From: Betaproteobacteria bacterium
GTDB taxonomy: Bacteria > Pseudomonadota > Gammaproteobacteria > Burkholderiales > Casimicrobiaceae
DNA: 64,000 nt
Assembly (NCBI GenBank): GCA_016720425.1
Contig: JADKKQ010000008.1
Location: 124,001 to 188,000 of the forward strand
Direction: 5' to 3'
Numbering within the stretch: the first letter of the stretch is position 1; every line of letters begins with the position of its first letter. A program made the position numbers and the translations under genes. Positions 15,984-26,475 of the stretch are shown here, piece after piece. The notes beneath the pieces are model-generated. The model was not told the origin of the DNA, ran no database searches, and saw only the letters and a program-made list of their open reading frames with translations.

Positions 15984-16230
15984 CGGAGCTCCCTATCGGT
16001 GTGATTGCAGGGTCCCGCGGAAGTGCGAGGGACGCGAGGCAGCGTACCTGAGAATGCGTCGCATGTATATTCCGCAAGCGTCGCCTTCGGCCGGGACCGC
16101 TTGCCGTCCTGGGGGTGGGCGGTGCGCTCCATCTCCCTGATGCCGGCTGGGACGCGCCGCGCCGCGCGGCGCCACCGCGCTCGCCGCGGTGGGCGCCGGC
16201 ATTCGCGCCCTTCGACGCCGGGCCGACCGC

Positions 16231-17598
16231 TCACTCGCCGACCGTGCCGGGCACCCGGGCGTGAACCACCCAACCTGCGACGTCCGTGCCCCGCTCCCGA
16301 CGCAGGATGGCACCAACGACGTGAACCGTCGCGAAGCCTGCTTCACCCAGGACACGCTCGACGTAATTCCGGGAGTGGCTGTAACGTCCGTGCGGCTGAA
16401 TCCGATACGTCGGCACGTCATCGACGCGTTCGACTGTGAATGCAATTGAACCGCCGGGGCGAAGAGCCAAACGAGCCTTCACGACGACGTCGTGCAGATC
16501 GCCGAAATAGCACAGCATGTCCGCCGCAACGATGACGTCGAATCCGAGCGCATGGGCACCCAGGAAATCGGTGATCTCGACCTGGTGCAAGTGGTCGTAG
16601 GCCCTGCGCGCCCGGGCCTTCGAAAGCATGCCCTCCGAAAGGTCCACACCGGTCAGCGAGCGGGCGTAGGGCCTGAGCAAGGGGCCGCACAGGCCGGTCC
16701 CGCACCCCGCATCCAGGACATCGGGAAGTGCCGCGCCCTCTCCGAGCACGGGCGCAAGCACGTCGAGGAGCAACTGCGGTGCGCGGTAGTCGAGTCGATG
16801 CAGAAGAACGTCGTCGAAGCTCGAAGCGAATCCATCGAACGTCTTGCGGATGTAGGCGTCCGACGCGCGCGCGGGGACGTTCTCGCCGCTGCAGGCGGCG
16901 AGCATGTGCGCCGCGACCGGATTTCCGGGGTCCGCGGCGAGCCATCGCCTGAACACGTCGGCAGCTTCCTCGTGCGCACCGATGGCATACAGCGAATGGC
17001 CAAGTTGATGATGGGATCGCGCATGACCCGGATCGAGCGCGCAGGCCTTACGATAGGCATCGATCGCAGGGCCGATCACGCCGCAATCACGCAATGCGTT
17101 GCCCAGATTGAAGTGGGCATCCGCGAATCTCGGGGCGCACTGGACAGCCCGCTGCAGGGCCGTGACGGCGTCGGCCGCCTGACCGCGCGCCCGCAACACG
17201 ACACCGAGATTGTTCCACGCCTCCGCATGGCTGTCGTTCACGGCCAGAGCCTGCCTGTACGCGGCTTCCGCGTCCTCGGCTCGCTCCGATTCCTTGTAGA
17301 GGTTTCCGAGATTGCTCCACGCGTCCACGTACGAAGGGTCCGACACGAGTGCACGCTGGATGTGCTCGATGCCCTCGTCGCGGCGACCCTGCTGAAAGCA
17401 GGCGACGCCCAGGAAGTGGAGGGCAGTCGCGCTTTGCGGCATCGCCTTGAGGACAGAGCGATAGATCTCTTCCGCTTTGCCTGCCTCACCTGCCTTGTGC
17501 AGGTTCACGGCTTGCAGCAATGCCGACTCCGGCGTGACTCGGTCACGAACGCGGTCAGTCCCGCGCCGTGCCGCTCGCCGGGCAGCGCGATTGTTCAC
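16231..17598 (-). CDS. TPR-repeat protein fused to class I SAM methyltransferase
   Basis: A 455-residue two-domain protein. Residues about 25-235 form six or so TPR repeats (for example EAWNNLGVVLRARGQAADAV), and residues about 245-450 form a Rossmann methyltransferase with the SAM motif VLDAGCGTGLCGPLL at 294-308 and acidic GVDLSEGML at 317-325. There is no signal peptide, so it is cytosolic. Proteins of this layout methylate small molecules or proteins; the target is unknown. The start is GTG 17598 with no strong ribosome site. It is divergent from Hcp-like protein B (127-bp gap) and 247 bp upstream of Hcp-like protein A. Base composition is less GC-rich than the flanks, hinting at transfer. 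Confidence 0.85.
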   Translation of the reverse strand: MNNRAARRAARRGTDRVRDRVTPESALLQAVNLHKAGEAGKAEEIYRSVLKAMPQSATALHFLGVACFQQGRRDEGIEHIQRALVSDPSYVDAWSNLGNLYKESERAEDAEAAYRQALAVNDSHAEAWNNLGVVLRARGQAADAVTALQRAVQCAPRFADAHFNLGNALRDCGVIGPAIDAYRKACALDPGHARSHHQLGHSLYAIGAHEEAADVFRRWLAADPGNPVAAHMLAACSGENVPARASDAYIRKTFDGFASSFDDVLLHRLDYRAPQLLLDVLAPVLGEGAALPDVLDAGCGTGLCGPLLRPYARSLTGVDLSEGMLSKARARRAYDHLHQVEITDFLGAHALGFDVIVAADMLCYFGDLHDVVVKARLALRPGGSIAFTVERVDDVPTYRIQPHGRYSHSRNYVERVLGEAGFATVHVVGAILRRERGTDVAGWVVHARVPGTVGE

Positions 17599-17631
17599 GA
17601 CAACACTTGCGCATCAATGATCACGTTTCGA

Positions 17632-17660
17632 TTGTCCCTCATGCAGAACTGCGTCACAAT
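17632..17660 (+). promoter_or_regulatory. Predicted promoter of Hcp-like gene B
   Basis: TTGTCC (17632-17637) and CACAAT (17655-17660) are separated by exactly 17 bases, a good sigma-70-like pair. It lies in the divergent region between the TPR-methyltransferase gene and the Hcp-like gene and reads towards the latter, leaving a leader of about 60 bases. Confidence 0.5.
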
Positions 17661-17725
17661 CCCCGGCCCGGTTCCACCTCCCGCGACCGTCGCGGTGCGC
17701 GGTCGCCGGTACAGACAAGGAGGAC

Positions 17726-18295
17726 ATGATGGATGAGACAGCAAAGCGTGCAGGCGCCCGGGTTGCACATCACGTCGTTGCCGCAGCCTTGGCGGCAGGC
17801 GCTGCTATCGCCGCACCGAACGCGGTCGCCGCATCGGACATGTTCTTGTCCATCAAGGGCATCACGGGCGAGTCCACGGACAGCAAGCTCAAAGGGGAGA
17901 TCGACGTGCTTGCCTGGTCGTGGGGCCTCGGGCCGAAGGCTTCCCCGGGACAGAAAGCGGGCTCCAACTCGACCTGTGCCCAGCAACTTGCCTTTACGAA
18001 GTACGTGGACAGTGCGACGCCGCAGCTGATCACGAACGCGGTGCTGGGCGCGACGAGTTCCGAGGCCACGCTGACCGTCCAGAAGTCCGGAGAGCCGCCG
18101 TTCGAATATCTCAAGGTCACGTTGAAAAACGTGACCGTTTCCTCGCTCTCCACCGGTGGCTCCGACGTTGGAGATCGGCTGATCGAGAACGTGACGCTGG
18201 GCTTTGCTTCTGCAACTGTCACCTATACGCCGCAGGACAAGGATGGGAGGCCGGGTGCTCCAGTGAAGGCGGCGGTGCCGGGCAGTTGCCCCTAG
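17726..18295 (+). CDS. Exported Hcp1-family (T6SS tube-like) protein B
   Basis: A 189-residue protein with an N-terminal signal peptide (HHVVAAALAAGAAIAAPNAV, cleavage near AVAA) and an Hcp1-type mature domain: MFLSIKGITGE, VLAWSWGLG, LAFTKYVDSATPQL, VSSLSTGGS and a final LGFASATVTYTP strand. It shares VLAWSWG and SLSTGG with the Hcp-like protein at 15.5-16.0 kb. It has a longer C-terminal tail than the other copy and one cysteine in each tail region. AAGGAGG at 17717-17723 precedes two ATGs (17726 and 17729); spacing favours the second by one codon. Without T6SS genes nearby it is unlikely to be a T6SS tube subunit. Confidence 0.8.
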   Translation: MMDETAKRAGARVAHHVVAAALAAGAAIAAPNAVAASDMFLSIKGITGESTDSKLKGEIDVLAWSWGLGPKASPGQKAGSNSTCAQQLAFTKYVDSATPQLITNAVLGATSSEATLTVQKSGEPPFEYLKVTLKNVTVSSLSTGGSDVGDRLIENVTLGFASATVTYTPQDKDGRPGAPVKAAVPGSCP

Positions 18296-18415
18296 AGAAG
18301 AACTCTCGGCTCGCAGGCCGGGGTCGGAACACCGGCCGCAAGCCGGATAGGGCGCCGGCAAAGGCATGGTCACTCGGCGCGCCCGGTTGTCGCTGACCGG
18401 CTCCTGGCCGAACTC

Positions 18416-18453
18416 GACGGGAGGATCGCTGTCGCGATCCGACCCTCCCGGTC
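18416..18453. terminator. Bidirectional hairpin between convergent genes
   Basis: GGATCGC and GCGATCC pair perfectly around a four-base loop (TGTC), extended by an imperfect outer stem (GACGGGAG with CTCCCGGTC). It lies between the Hcp-like gene and the convergent acyl-CoA dehydrogenase gene, where a shared terminator is expected, although there is no clear T tract. It also marks the right border of the less GC-rich island. Confidence 0.5.
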
Positions 18454-18456
18454 AGA

Positions 18457-19653
18457 TCAAATCCCGCCGACTTCTCCGCGGCCAGCCAGCTGGCGGGCAA
18501 TGATCAGGCGCTGGATCTGGTTGGTGCCCTCGTAGATCTGGGTGATCTTGGCGTCGCGATAGAGCCGCTCGACGACGACGCCGCGGATGTAGCCGGTGCC
18601 GCCATGGATCTGGACGGCGTTCGCCGTGTGCGTCACCGCGGCGTCCGACGCGAAGCACTTGGCCATCGCGCATTCCAGCGTCGCGCGCTCGCCGCGGTCC
18701 AGCCGCTTCGCCGCGGCCTCGACCAGCAGCCGCGCGGCCGCGGTGTCCTTGGCCATGTCGGCCAGCATCCACTGGATCGCCTGGAACTCGGCGATCGGAT
18801 GGCCGAACTGCTGCCGCAGCTTGGCATAGCCGATGCTCTCGTCGAGCGCCGCCTGGAGGATGCCCACGGCCAGCGCGCCGATGCCCACGCGGCCCTTGTC
18901 CAGCGCGCCCATCATGATCTGGAAGCCGCGTCCCGGGGGGCCGAGCCGCGCGTCGGCCGGCAGGCGGACGGCGTCGAAGTGCAGCGCCCCGACCTGCGAC
19001 GCGCGCTGCCCCATCTTGTGCTCCTTCTTTCCGCGCGAGCAGCCCGGCAGGTCGAGGTCGACGACGAAGATGCTCATCCCGCGATTGCCCAGCGCGGGGT
19101 CGGTGCGGGCCAGCACCAGCGCGAAGTCGGCCACCGGGGCGTTGTGGATCCACAGCTTCTCGCCGGTGAGGCGCCAGCCGTCGCCGTCCGGGGTCGCCGT
19201 CGTGCGCAGGCCGGCGAGGTCGGAGCCGGCCGCGGCTTCGGTGAGCGCGTAGGCGCAGCGCCGCTTCGCCTGCAGCAGCGGCCGCAGGTAGGCGTCGCGC
19301 TGCCCATCGGAGCCGTGCTGCGAGAGCAGCGTCGCGATCAGCTCGACCAGTCCGCACTGATCGGCGACCGAGGCGTAACCGCGGCCGAGTTCCTCCATCA
19401 CCGCGGCGTAGGTGAGGACGTCGGCGCCGGCGCCGCCGTGCGCCTCGGGGACGGCGATGCCGAAGAGCCCCAGCGCGGCCATCTCGTCGTAGAGCTCCGC
19501 CGGGAAGCGTTCGCTTTCGTCGAGCTCGGCGGCGAGCGGGCGGATCCGCTCGTCGGCGAAGCGGCGGGTCTCGTGGCGGACCGCCGCGACGCCCTCGGCG
19601 GCGTCGTCCGCGGGGAGAGATAGGGGGGCGCCGTCGGCGCGGGCCGTGGTCAT
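18457..19653 (-). CDS. Acyl-CoA dehydrogenase
   Basis: A 398-residue flavoprotein of the acyl-CoA dehydrogenase family, which introduces the alpha-beta double bond in acyl-CoA esters and passes electrons to ETF. Visible are the N-terminal helical domain, the FAD-binding ALTEAAAGSDLAGL strand, the QFGHPIAEFQAIQW helix and IYEGTNQIQRLII near the end, whose Glu is the catalytic base of short-chain members. I chose ATG 19653 because AGGAG lies just upstream; the 15 extra residues before it are Arg/Ser-rich and do not fit. It is a single gene between the Hcp island and htpG. Chain-length preference is unknown. Confidence 0.92.
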   Translation of the reverse strand: MTTARADGAPLSLPADDAAEGVAAVRHETRRFADERIRPLAAELDESERFPAELYDEMAALGLFGIAVPEAHGGAGADVLTYAAVMEELGRGYASVADQCGLVELIATLLSQHGSDGQRDAYLRPLLQAKRRCAYALTEAAAGSDLAGLRTTATPDGDGWRLTGEKLWIHNAPVADFALVLARTDPALGNRGMSIFVVDLDLPGCSRGKKEHKMGQRASQVGALHFDAVRLPADARLGPPGRGFQIMMGALDKGRVGIGALAVGILQAALDESIGYAKLRQQFGHPIAEFQAIQWMLADMAKDTAAARLLVEAAAKRLDRGERATLECAMAKCFASDAAVTHTANAVQIHGGTGYIRGVVVERLYRDAKITQIYEGTNQIQRLIIARQLAGRGEVGGI

Positions 19654-19836
19654 CGATGAACTCCTGGATCGCGGCCTTCGGGGGAGGGAAGTCCGCACCG
19701 GTGCCGCTCGCGGTCTTCATTGGACACCGCCGGCCGAGGCCGGTCAACGGCGCCAGCGCTCGCCACGTGGTCGCGCCGAGGCCGCTGAACGCGCTAGAAT
19801 AACGGCCCTCGTTCAATGGTGCCGGAGGTGGTGGAA

Positions 19837-21774
<1,938 letters not shown>

Positions 21775-21835
21775 CGCGGCGTCGTCGCGCGGGGGCGTCG
21801 CAGCTCGCCTTCACACGCGTCGTCGCCGTATTTGC

Positions 21836-22216
21836 TCAGCGGTCGTATTCGTCGTACTTGCGCGCGCTGCCGCGGACGCGTTCCGCCGGATAGCGGGCGG
21901 CGTTCGCGGCGAGCTTGTCGGCCGCGGCGGCACCGAGATCGATGTCGAGCCGGTCGGCGAGCCGGACCAGGTAGAAGAGGACGTCGGCGAGTTCGGCGCC
22001 GATCGCCGCGCGCTTGTCCGGCGGCAGTTCCGGGTCGCGAAACGGCTCCTGCCACTGGAAGTGCTCGACCACTTCGGCGGCCTCGACGATCAGCGCCATG
22101 GCGAGGTTCTTCGGCGCGTGGAACTGGTTCCAGTCGCGCTCGTCGGCGAACGTCCGCAGCCGGTCGCGGATCGCGAGGAGACTGTCGAGGGCGGGCGGGG
22201 TGATCGCAGCGGACAT
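21836..22216 (-). CDS. MazG-like nucleotide pyrophosphohydrolase
   Basis: A 126-residue all-alpha NTP pyrophosphohydrolase. The metal-binding pattern is complete: EAAEVVEHFQW (ExxE) and AELADVLFYLVRLADRL (ExxD). These enzymes hydrolyse non-canonical or deoxy nucleoside triphosphates to monophosphates and pyrophosphate. Residues 26-45 (ERDWNQFHAPKNLAMAL) match the small dCTPase-like group often called RS21-C6/MazG-like. It starts at ATG 22216, 35 bp downstream of the rlmJ stop on the same strand, so the two are probably one operon. Confidence 0.9.
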   Translation of the reverse strand: MSAAITPPALDSLLAIRDRLRTFADERDWNQFHAPKNLAMALIVEAAEVVEHFQWQEPFRDPELPPDKRAAIGAELADVLFYLVRLADRLDIDLGAAAADKLAANAARYPAERVRGSARKYDEYDR

Positions 22217-22251
22217 CGTCGACTCCGGGAGGCGCGCGGCAGGACCGCCGG

Positions 22252-23097
22252 TCAGGTCTGCCGCGCCTGCAGCGTGAAGCCGGCGCTCTCGTCCAGCGCC
22301 AGCGCGCGCGCGAGCACCGGCAGCACGGCCCGGAGCGCGACGTCGAGCTTCCACGGCGGGTTGAACACGAACATGCCGCTGCCGTGCAGCCCGAAGCCGT
22401 CGTCCTGCGGTGCGCGTACCTGCAGCGTCACGTGCAGCCAGTCGTTGCCGGCGAGGCGCGTCAGCGTCTCCGGCAGCCGCTCGGACTCGCGCCGCTGCAG
22501 CTGCGGGTACCAGACCGCGTACGTGCCAGTCGCGAAGCGCTGCAGGCCGTCGGTGATGGCGGCGACGACGGCCGCGTAGTCGTCGCGCGTCTCGTACGAC
22601 GGGTCGAGCAGCACCAGCCCGCGGCGCGACGGCGGCGGCAGCGCCGACTTGAGGCCGGCGTAGCCGTCGCCGCGGTTCACCTGCACGCGGCGCCCCGCGG
22701 CGGCGAAGTGCTCGGCCAGCGCCTGCTGCTCGGTGCTGTGCAATTCCCACAGCCGCAGCCGATCCTGCGGTCGCAGGACCTGCAGCGCGATCTGCGGTGA
22801 ACCCGGATAGATGCGCAGGCCGCCGTCGGGATTGCCGGCCCGAACCTGCGCCACGTAGTCGCGCAACAGCTCCGGCAGGTCCGTTCGCGCCCACAGCCGG
22901 CCGATGCCGTCGGCGTACTCGCGGTTCCTGGCCGCGAAGCGCGAGTCGAGCGCGTAGGCGCCGGCGCCGGCATGCGTGTCCAGCACCCACAGCGGCTTGT
23001 CCTTCTGCGTCATCTGCCGCAGCAGCTGCAGCCACAGCACGTGCTTCAGCACGTCGGCGTGGTTGCCGGCATGGAATCCGTGGCGGTAGCTCAGCAT
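22252..23097 (-). CDS. rlmJ: 23S rRNA (adenine(2030)-N6)-methyltransferase
   Basis: A 281-residue RlmJ, which methylates A2030 in 23S rRNA. The family start MLSYRHGFHAGNHADVLKH is intact, as are the SAM site (DTHAGAGAY) and the catalytic motif LLDPSYE, a variant of the usual DPPYE. The conserved end GMFVFNPPWKL is also present. I chose ATG 23097 since it gives the standard N terminus; an upstream in-frame ATG adds an Arg/Pro-rich extension. It is followed by the MazG-like gene on the same strand and is divergent from the ABC transporter genes. Confidence 0.95.
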   Translation of the reverse strand: MLSYRHGFHAGNHADVLKHVLWLQLLRQMTQKDKPLWVLDTHAGAGAYALDSRFAARNREYADGIGRLWARTDLPELLRDYVAQVRAGNPDGGLRIYPGSPQIALQVLRPQDRLRLWELHSTEQQALAEHFAAAGRRVQVNRGDGYAGLKSALPPPSRRGLVLLDPSYETRDDYAAVVAAITDGLQRFATGTYAVWYPQLQRRESERLPETLTRLAGNDWLHVTLQVRAPQDDGFGLHGSGMFVFNPPWKLDVALRAVLPVLARALALDESAGFTLQARQT

Positions 23098-23244
23098 CGG
23101 AAGATGGCGGGGAAATCGTGGCGGGCGGGATGCAGGAGGCGCGGCACGATTGTCCCACAGGCGCGCAGCCGGCGAGGGGCCCATGCCCCGCTGCGGGTCT
23201 TTGTCCTGCTTGCCAGTGCGGACCCGGATGAGTACGCTCGGCGG

Positions 23245-23919
23245 GTGCTGTCCATCCGCTCGCTAGGCAAGTCGTTCCCGGGCCCGACGCCGCGAACCGT
23301 GCTCGCGAACGTGTCGCTCGATCTCGCCGCCGGCGACTACGTGGCGATCATGGGCGAGTCGGGGGTCGGCAAATCCACGTTGCTGAACCTCGCTGCGGGG
23401 CTCGACCGGCCCGATCGCGGGTCGATCCTGGTTGACGGCGTCGATCTCGCCACCCTCGACGACGATGCGCTGACGCTGCTGCGCCGGCGCCGGATGGGGT
23501 TCGTGTTCCAGGCCTTCCACGTGCTGCCCTACCTCAGCGTCGGCGAGAACGTCGCGCTGCCGCTCGCGCTGCAGCACGGCGCGCGCATCGCGCTCAGCCA
23601 GCGGGTGCAGGAGATGCTGGACGCGGTCGGCCTGGGCGACCGCGCCGCCAGTCGGCCGCGGGAGCTCTCGGGCGGCGAGCTGCAGCGGGTCGCGATCGCC
23701 CGCGCGCTGGTCCACCGTCCGGCGCTGGTGCTGGCCGACGAGCCGACCGGCAATCTCGATCCCGACAGCGCCGCCAACGTGCTGGCGCTGCTGCGCGACG
23801 TCATCAAGGGCCAGGGCGCGACGGGCGTGCTCGTCACCCACTCGCTGGCGGCGGCACGGACGACCGATCGCATCCTGCAGCTGACGCGCGACGGCATGCG
23901 GGAAGCGTCGTCGCCGTGA
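23245..23919 (+). CDS. ABC transporter ATP-binding protein, LolD/MacB-like
   Basis: A 224-residue ATPase with Walker A GESGVGKST, Q-loop FVFQAFHVLPYLS, signature LSGGELQRVAIARAL, Walker B LVLADEPTGNLD and the H-loop THS. This pattern is typical of the MacB/LolD/FtsE group that drives FtsX-type permeases in lipid, lipoprotein or peptide export. I start it at GTG 23245 (VLSIRSLGKSF), as the open frame upstream is unlike the family. Its stop overlaps the permease start (GTGA), so the two are translated together. A lipocalin-like gene follows them. Confidence 0.93.
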   Translation: MLSIRSLGKSFPGPTPRTVLANVSLDLAAGDYVAIMGESGVGKSTLLNLAAGLDRPDRGSILVDGVDLATLDDDALTLLRRRRMGFVFQAFHVLPYLSVGENVALPLALQHGARIALSQRVQEMLDAVGLGDRAASRPRELSGGELQRVAIARALVHRPALVLADEPTGNLDPDSAANVLALLRDVIKGQGATGVLVTHSLAAARTTDRILQLTRDGMREASSP

Positions 23920-26444
23920 CCGCGACGGCGTTGCAACCGATCCGCATCGGCGTCGCCTCGACGCTGTTCCGGGGCGCGTTCGCCCAGCAGCGGCTGCGGG
24001 GGCTGCTGGGCATCGGCGCGATCGCGCTGGGCGTGGCGCTGGGCTACGCCGTGCAACTCATCAACGCCGCGGCGGTCAACGAGCTCACGCTGTCCGCGCG
24101 CACGCTGGGGGGCACCGCCGACCTGGAGGTCCTGGGCCCGCGGACGGGGTTCGACGAGGCGCTCTACCCGCTGCTGGCGCGGCGGCCGGAGATCGCCGTC
24201 GCCAGTCCCGTCGTCGAAGTCGAGGCGCGGCTTCCCGGGCGCGACGAGGCGCTGCGGATCGTGGGCGTCGACGTCCTCGCCGCCGCGCGCCTCGACCCCG
24301 GTTGGGCGGCGGCGACCGCGGATCGCTTCGACGTCTTCCGCTCCGACGCGCTGCTGCTGTCGCCGGCGGCGGCGGGCGCGTTCGGCGTGACGACCGGCGG
24401 CACGCTGGCGCTGCAGAGCGGTCTCGCCGTGCTGCCGCTGCGCGTGGCCGGCGTGCTGACGACCGACGGCGCGCAGCGCTTCGCGGTGATGGACATCGCC
24501 GCGGTGCAGCAGGCGTTCGGGCACCTGGGGCGCCTGTCGCGGATCGACCTGCGCGTCGTCCCCGGCACGAGCGTCGCGGCGCTGCGCGACGAGCTGGCGC
24601 GCACGCTGCCGCCCGGCGTCGTCGTCCAGCCACCCGAGGACAGCCGCGACGCGAGCGCCGACCTCACGCGCTCGTACCGCGTCAACCTCAACGTGCTGGC
24701 GCTCATGGCGCTGTTCACCGGCGGGCTGCTGGTGTTCTCGACGCAGGCGCTGTCGATCGTGCGCCGTCGGGCGCAATTCGCGCTGCTGCGGGTCATCGGC
24801 GTGACCCGCCGGCGGATCGTCGCCGGGTTGGTGGCCGAGGGAGCGGCGATCGGCGCGGCAGGCAGCCTGCTCGGGCTTGTCGCCGGCCATGCGCTGGCGC
24901 TGGCGGTGCTGCGATTCGTCGGCGCCGACCTGGGCTCGGGCTACTTCCGCGGCGTGGTGCCGGCGCTGCGGATCGAGGCGGCGACCGCGGCGCTGTTCTT
25001 CGTGCTCGGCGTCGCCGCGGCAGTGGCCGGCGCGTGGCTGCCGGCCCGGGAAGCCGTGCGGACGCCGCCGGCGCTGGCCCTGAAGGCGGGCGATGCCGAG
25101 CGCGCCTTCGAGCGGCTGGTGTCCGTCTGGCCGGGGGCGGTGCTGCTCGCCGCGGGAATCGGCGCGGCGTGGCTGCCGCCGGTGGACGGCCTGCCGCTGT
25201 TCGGCTACGGCGCCATCGCGCTGCTGCTGTTCGGCACCCTGGTGCTGATGCCCCGCTGCGCGCACCTGCTGCTGCACGCGGTCCCGCCGCCGCGCTCGCC
25301 GGCGCCCGGGCTCGCGCTGGCGCAGCTGCGCGGCGCGCCCGGGCAGGCGACCGTCAGCCTCGCCGCGATCGTGGCCAGCGTCAGCCTGATGGTGTCGATG
25401 GCGATCATGGTGTCGTCGTTCCGCAGTTCGGTCGACGCCTGGCTGGGCGAGCTGCTGCCGGCCGACCTGTACTTCCGCGCCGCGGGCGTGGGCGATTCCG
25501 GCCTGCTGAGCGCGGCCGATCAGGCGCGGATCGCCGCGTTGCCAGGCGTGCAGCGCGCCGAGTTCCAGCGCGAGGACCAGATCCAGTGGCGGGTCGGCCA
25601 GCCGCGCGTCGCGCTGCTGGCGCGCACGCTCGATCCCGCGCAGCCGCAGAAGAGCCTGCCGTTCGTCGAGCCCCCACGCCCGCTGCGGGCCGATGCGCCG
25701 CCGCCGCTGTGGGTGAGCGAGGCGATGGTCGACGTGCACGGCGTCGCGGTGGGCAGCGAGATCGAGTTGCCGCTGGCCGGCCGCAGCCACCGCTTCACCG
25801 TGGCCGGCGTGTGGCGCGATTACTCGCGGCCCCGCGGCACGCTGGTCATCGAGCGCTCGCGCTACGTGGCGCTGACCGGCGACAGCAGCGCGACCAACGG
25901 TGCGCTGTGGCTGGCAGCGGACGCGACGCCGGCGGCGGTGCGCGAGCGCCTGGCGCGGGAACTGCCGGGCGGCGAGCAACTGGACATCGGCACCGCCGGC
26001 GACATACGCCGCACGTCGCTGCGCATCTTCGACCGCACCTTCGCCGTCACCTATGCGCTCGAACTGGCGGCGATGGTCATCGGCCTCGTCGGCCTGTCGT
26101 CGTCGTTCGCCGCGCTGGTGCTCGCACGGCGGCGCGAGTTCGGCATGCTGCGCCACATCGGCATGACGCGCGGCGAGATCCGCGCGATGCTCGCCACCGA
26201 AGGCGCGCTGGTGAGCGGGGTCGGCCTGGTCGCGGGCATCGTGCTGGGCGGTGCGATCAGCCTGATCCTGATCCACGTCGTCAACCGGCAGTCGTTCCAC
26301 TGGGGCATGGACCTGGCGGTCCCCTGGGCTGCGCTAGGCGCCTTCGCGGCGATCGTGCTCGCGCTGTCGGTGTTCACCGCGGTGGTGGCGGGGCGGCACG
26401 CGACGTCGGGCGACGCGGTGCGCGCGGTGCGGGACGACTGGTGA
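23916..26444 (+). CDS. FtsX-like ABC transporter permease
   Basis: An 842-residue inner-membrane protein with two FtsX-type permease modules, each with a membrane helix, a large periplasmic domain and three further helices. The first module spans about 1-400 and the second about 450-842; both end in the RRREFGMLRHIGMTRGEIR-type cytoplasmic coupling loop (the first has RRRAQFALLRVIGVTRRRI). Such fused permeases work by mechanotransmission rather than as channels and often move lipids or lipoproteins in the envelope. The start is GTG 23916, overlapping the ATPase gene. The lipocalin-like gene 31 bp downstream suggests a hydrophobic ligand. Confidence 0.92.
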   Translation: MTATALQPIRIGVASTLFRGAFAQQRLRGLLGIGAIALGVALGYAVQLINAAAVNELTLSARTLGGTADLEVLGPRTGFDEALYPLLARRPEIAVASPVVEVEARLPGRDEALRIVGVDVLAAARLDPGWAAATADRFDVFRSDALLLSPAAAGAFGVTTGGTLALQSGLAVLPLRVAGVLTTDGAQRFAVMDIAAVQQAFGHLGRLSRIDLRVVPGTSVAALRDELARTLPPGVVVQPPEDSRDASADLTRSYRVNLNVLALMALFTGGLLVFSTQALSIVRRRAQFALLRVIGVTRRRIVAGLVAEGAAIGAAGSLLGLVAGHALALAVLRFVGADLGSGYFRGVVPALRIEAATAALFFVLGVAAAVAGAWLPAREAVRTPPALALKAGDAERAFERLVSVWPGAVLLAAGIGAAWLPPVDGLPLFGYGAIALLLFGTLVLMPRCAHLLLHAVPPPRSPAPGLALAQLRGAPGQATVSLAAIVASVSLMVSMAIMVSSFRSSVDAWLGELLPADLYFRAAGVGDSGLLSAADQARIAALPGVQRAEFQREDQIQWRVGQPRVALLARTLDPAQPQKSLPFVEPPRPLRADAPPPLWVSEAMVDVHGVAVGSEIELPLAGRSHRFTVAGVWRDYSRPRGTLVIERSRYVALTGDSSATNGALWLAADATPAAVRERLARELPGGEQLDIGTAGDIRRTSLRIFDRTFAVTYALELAAMVIGLVGLSSSFAALVLARRREFGMLRHIGMTRGEIRAMLATEGALVSGVGLVAGIVLGGAISLILIHVVNRQSFHWGMDLAVPWAALGAFAAIVLALSVFTAVVAGRHATSGDAVRAVRDDW

Positions 26445-26475
26445 GCACGCGACCACCGGGCAGCGGAGGGCCGCG

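Noticed and set aside
15516..18295. Type VI secretion system locus
   Set aside because: Two Hcp-fold proteins are present but both have signal peptides, and no sheath, baseplate, membrane-complex or ClpV gene is near.
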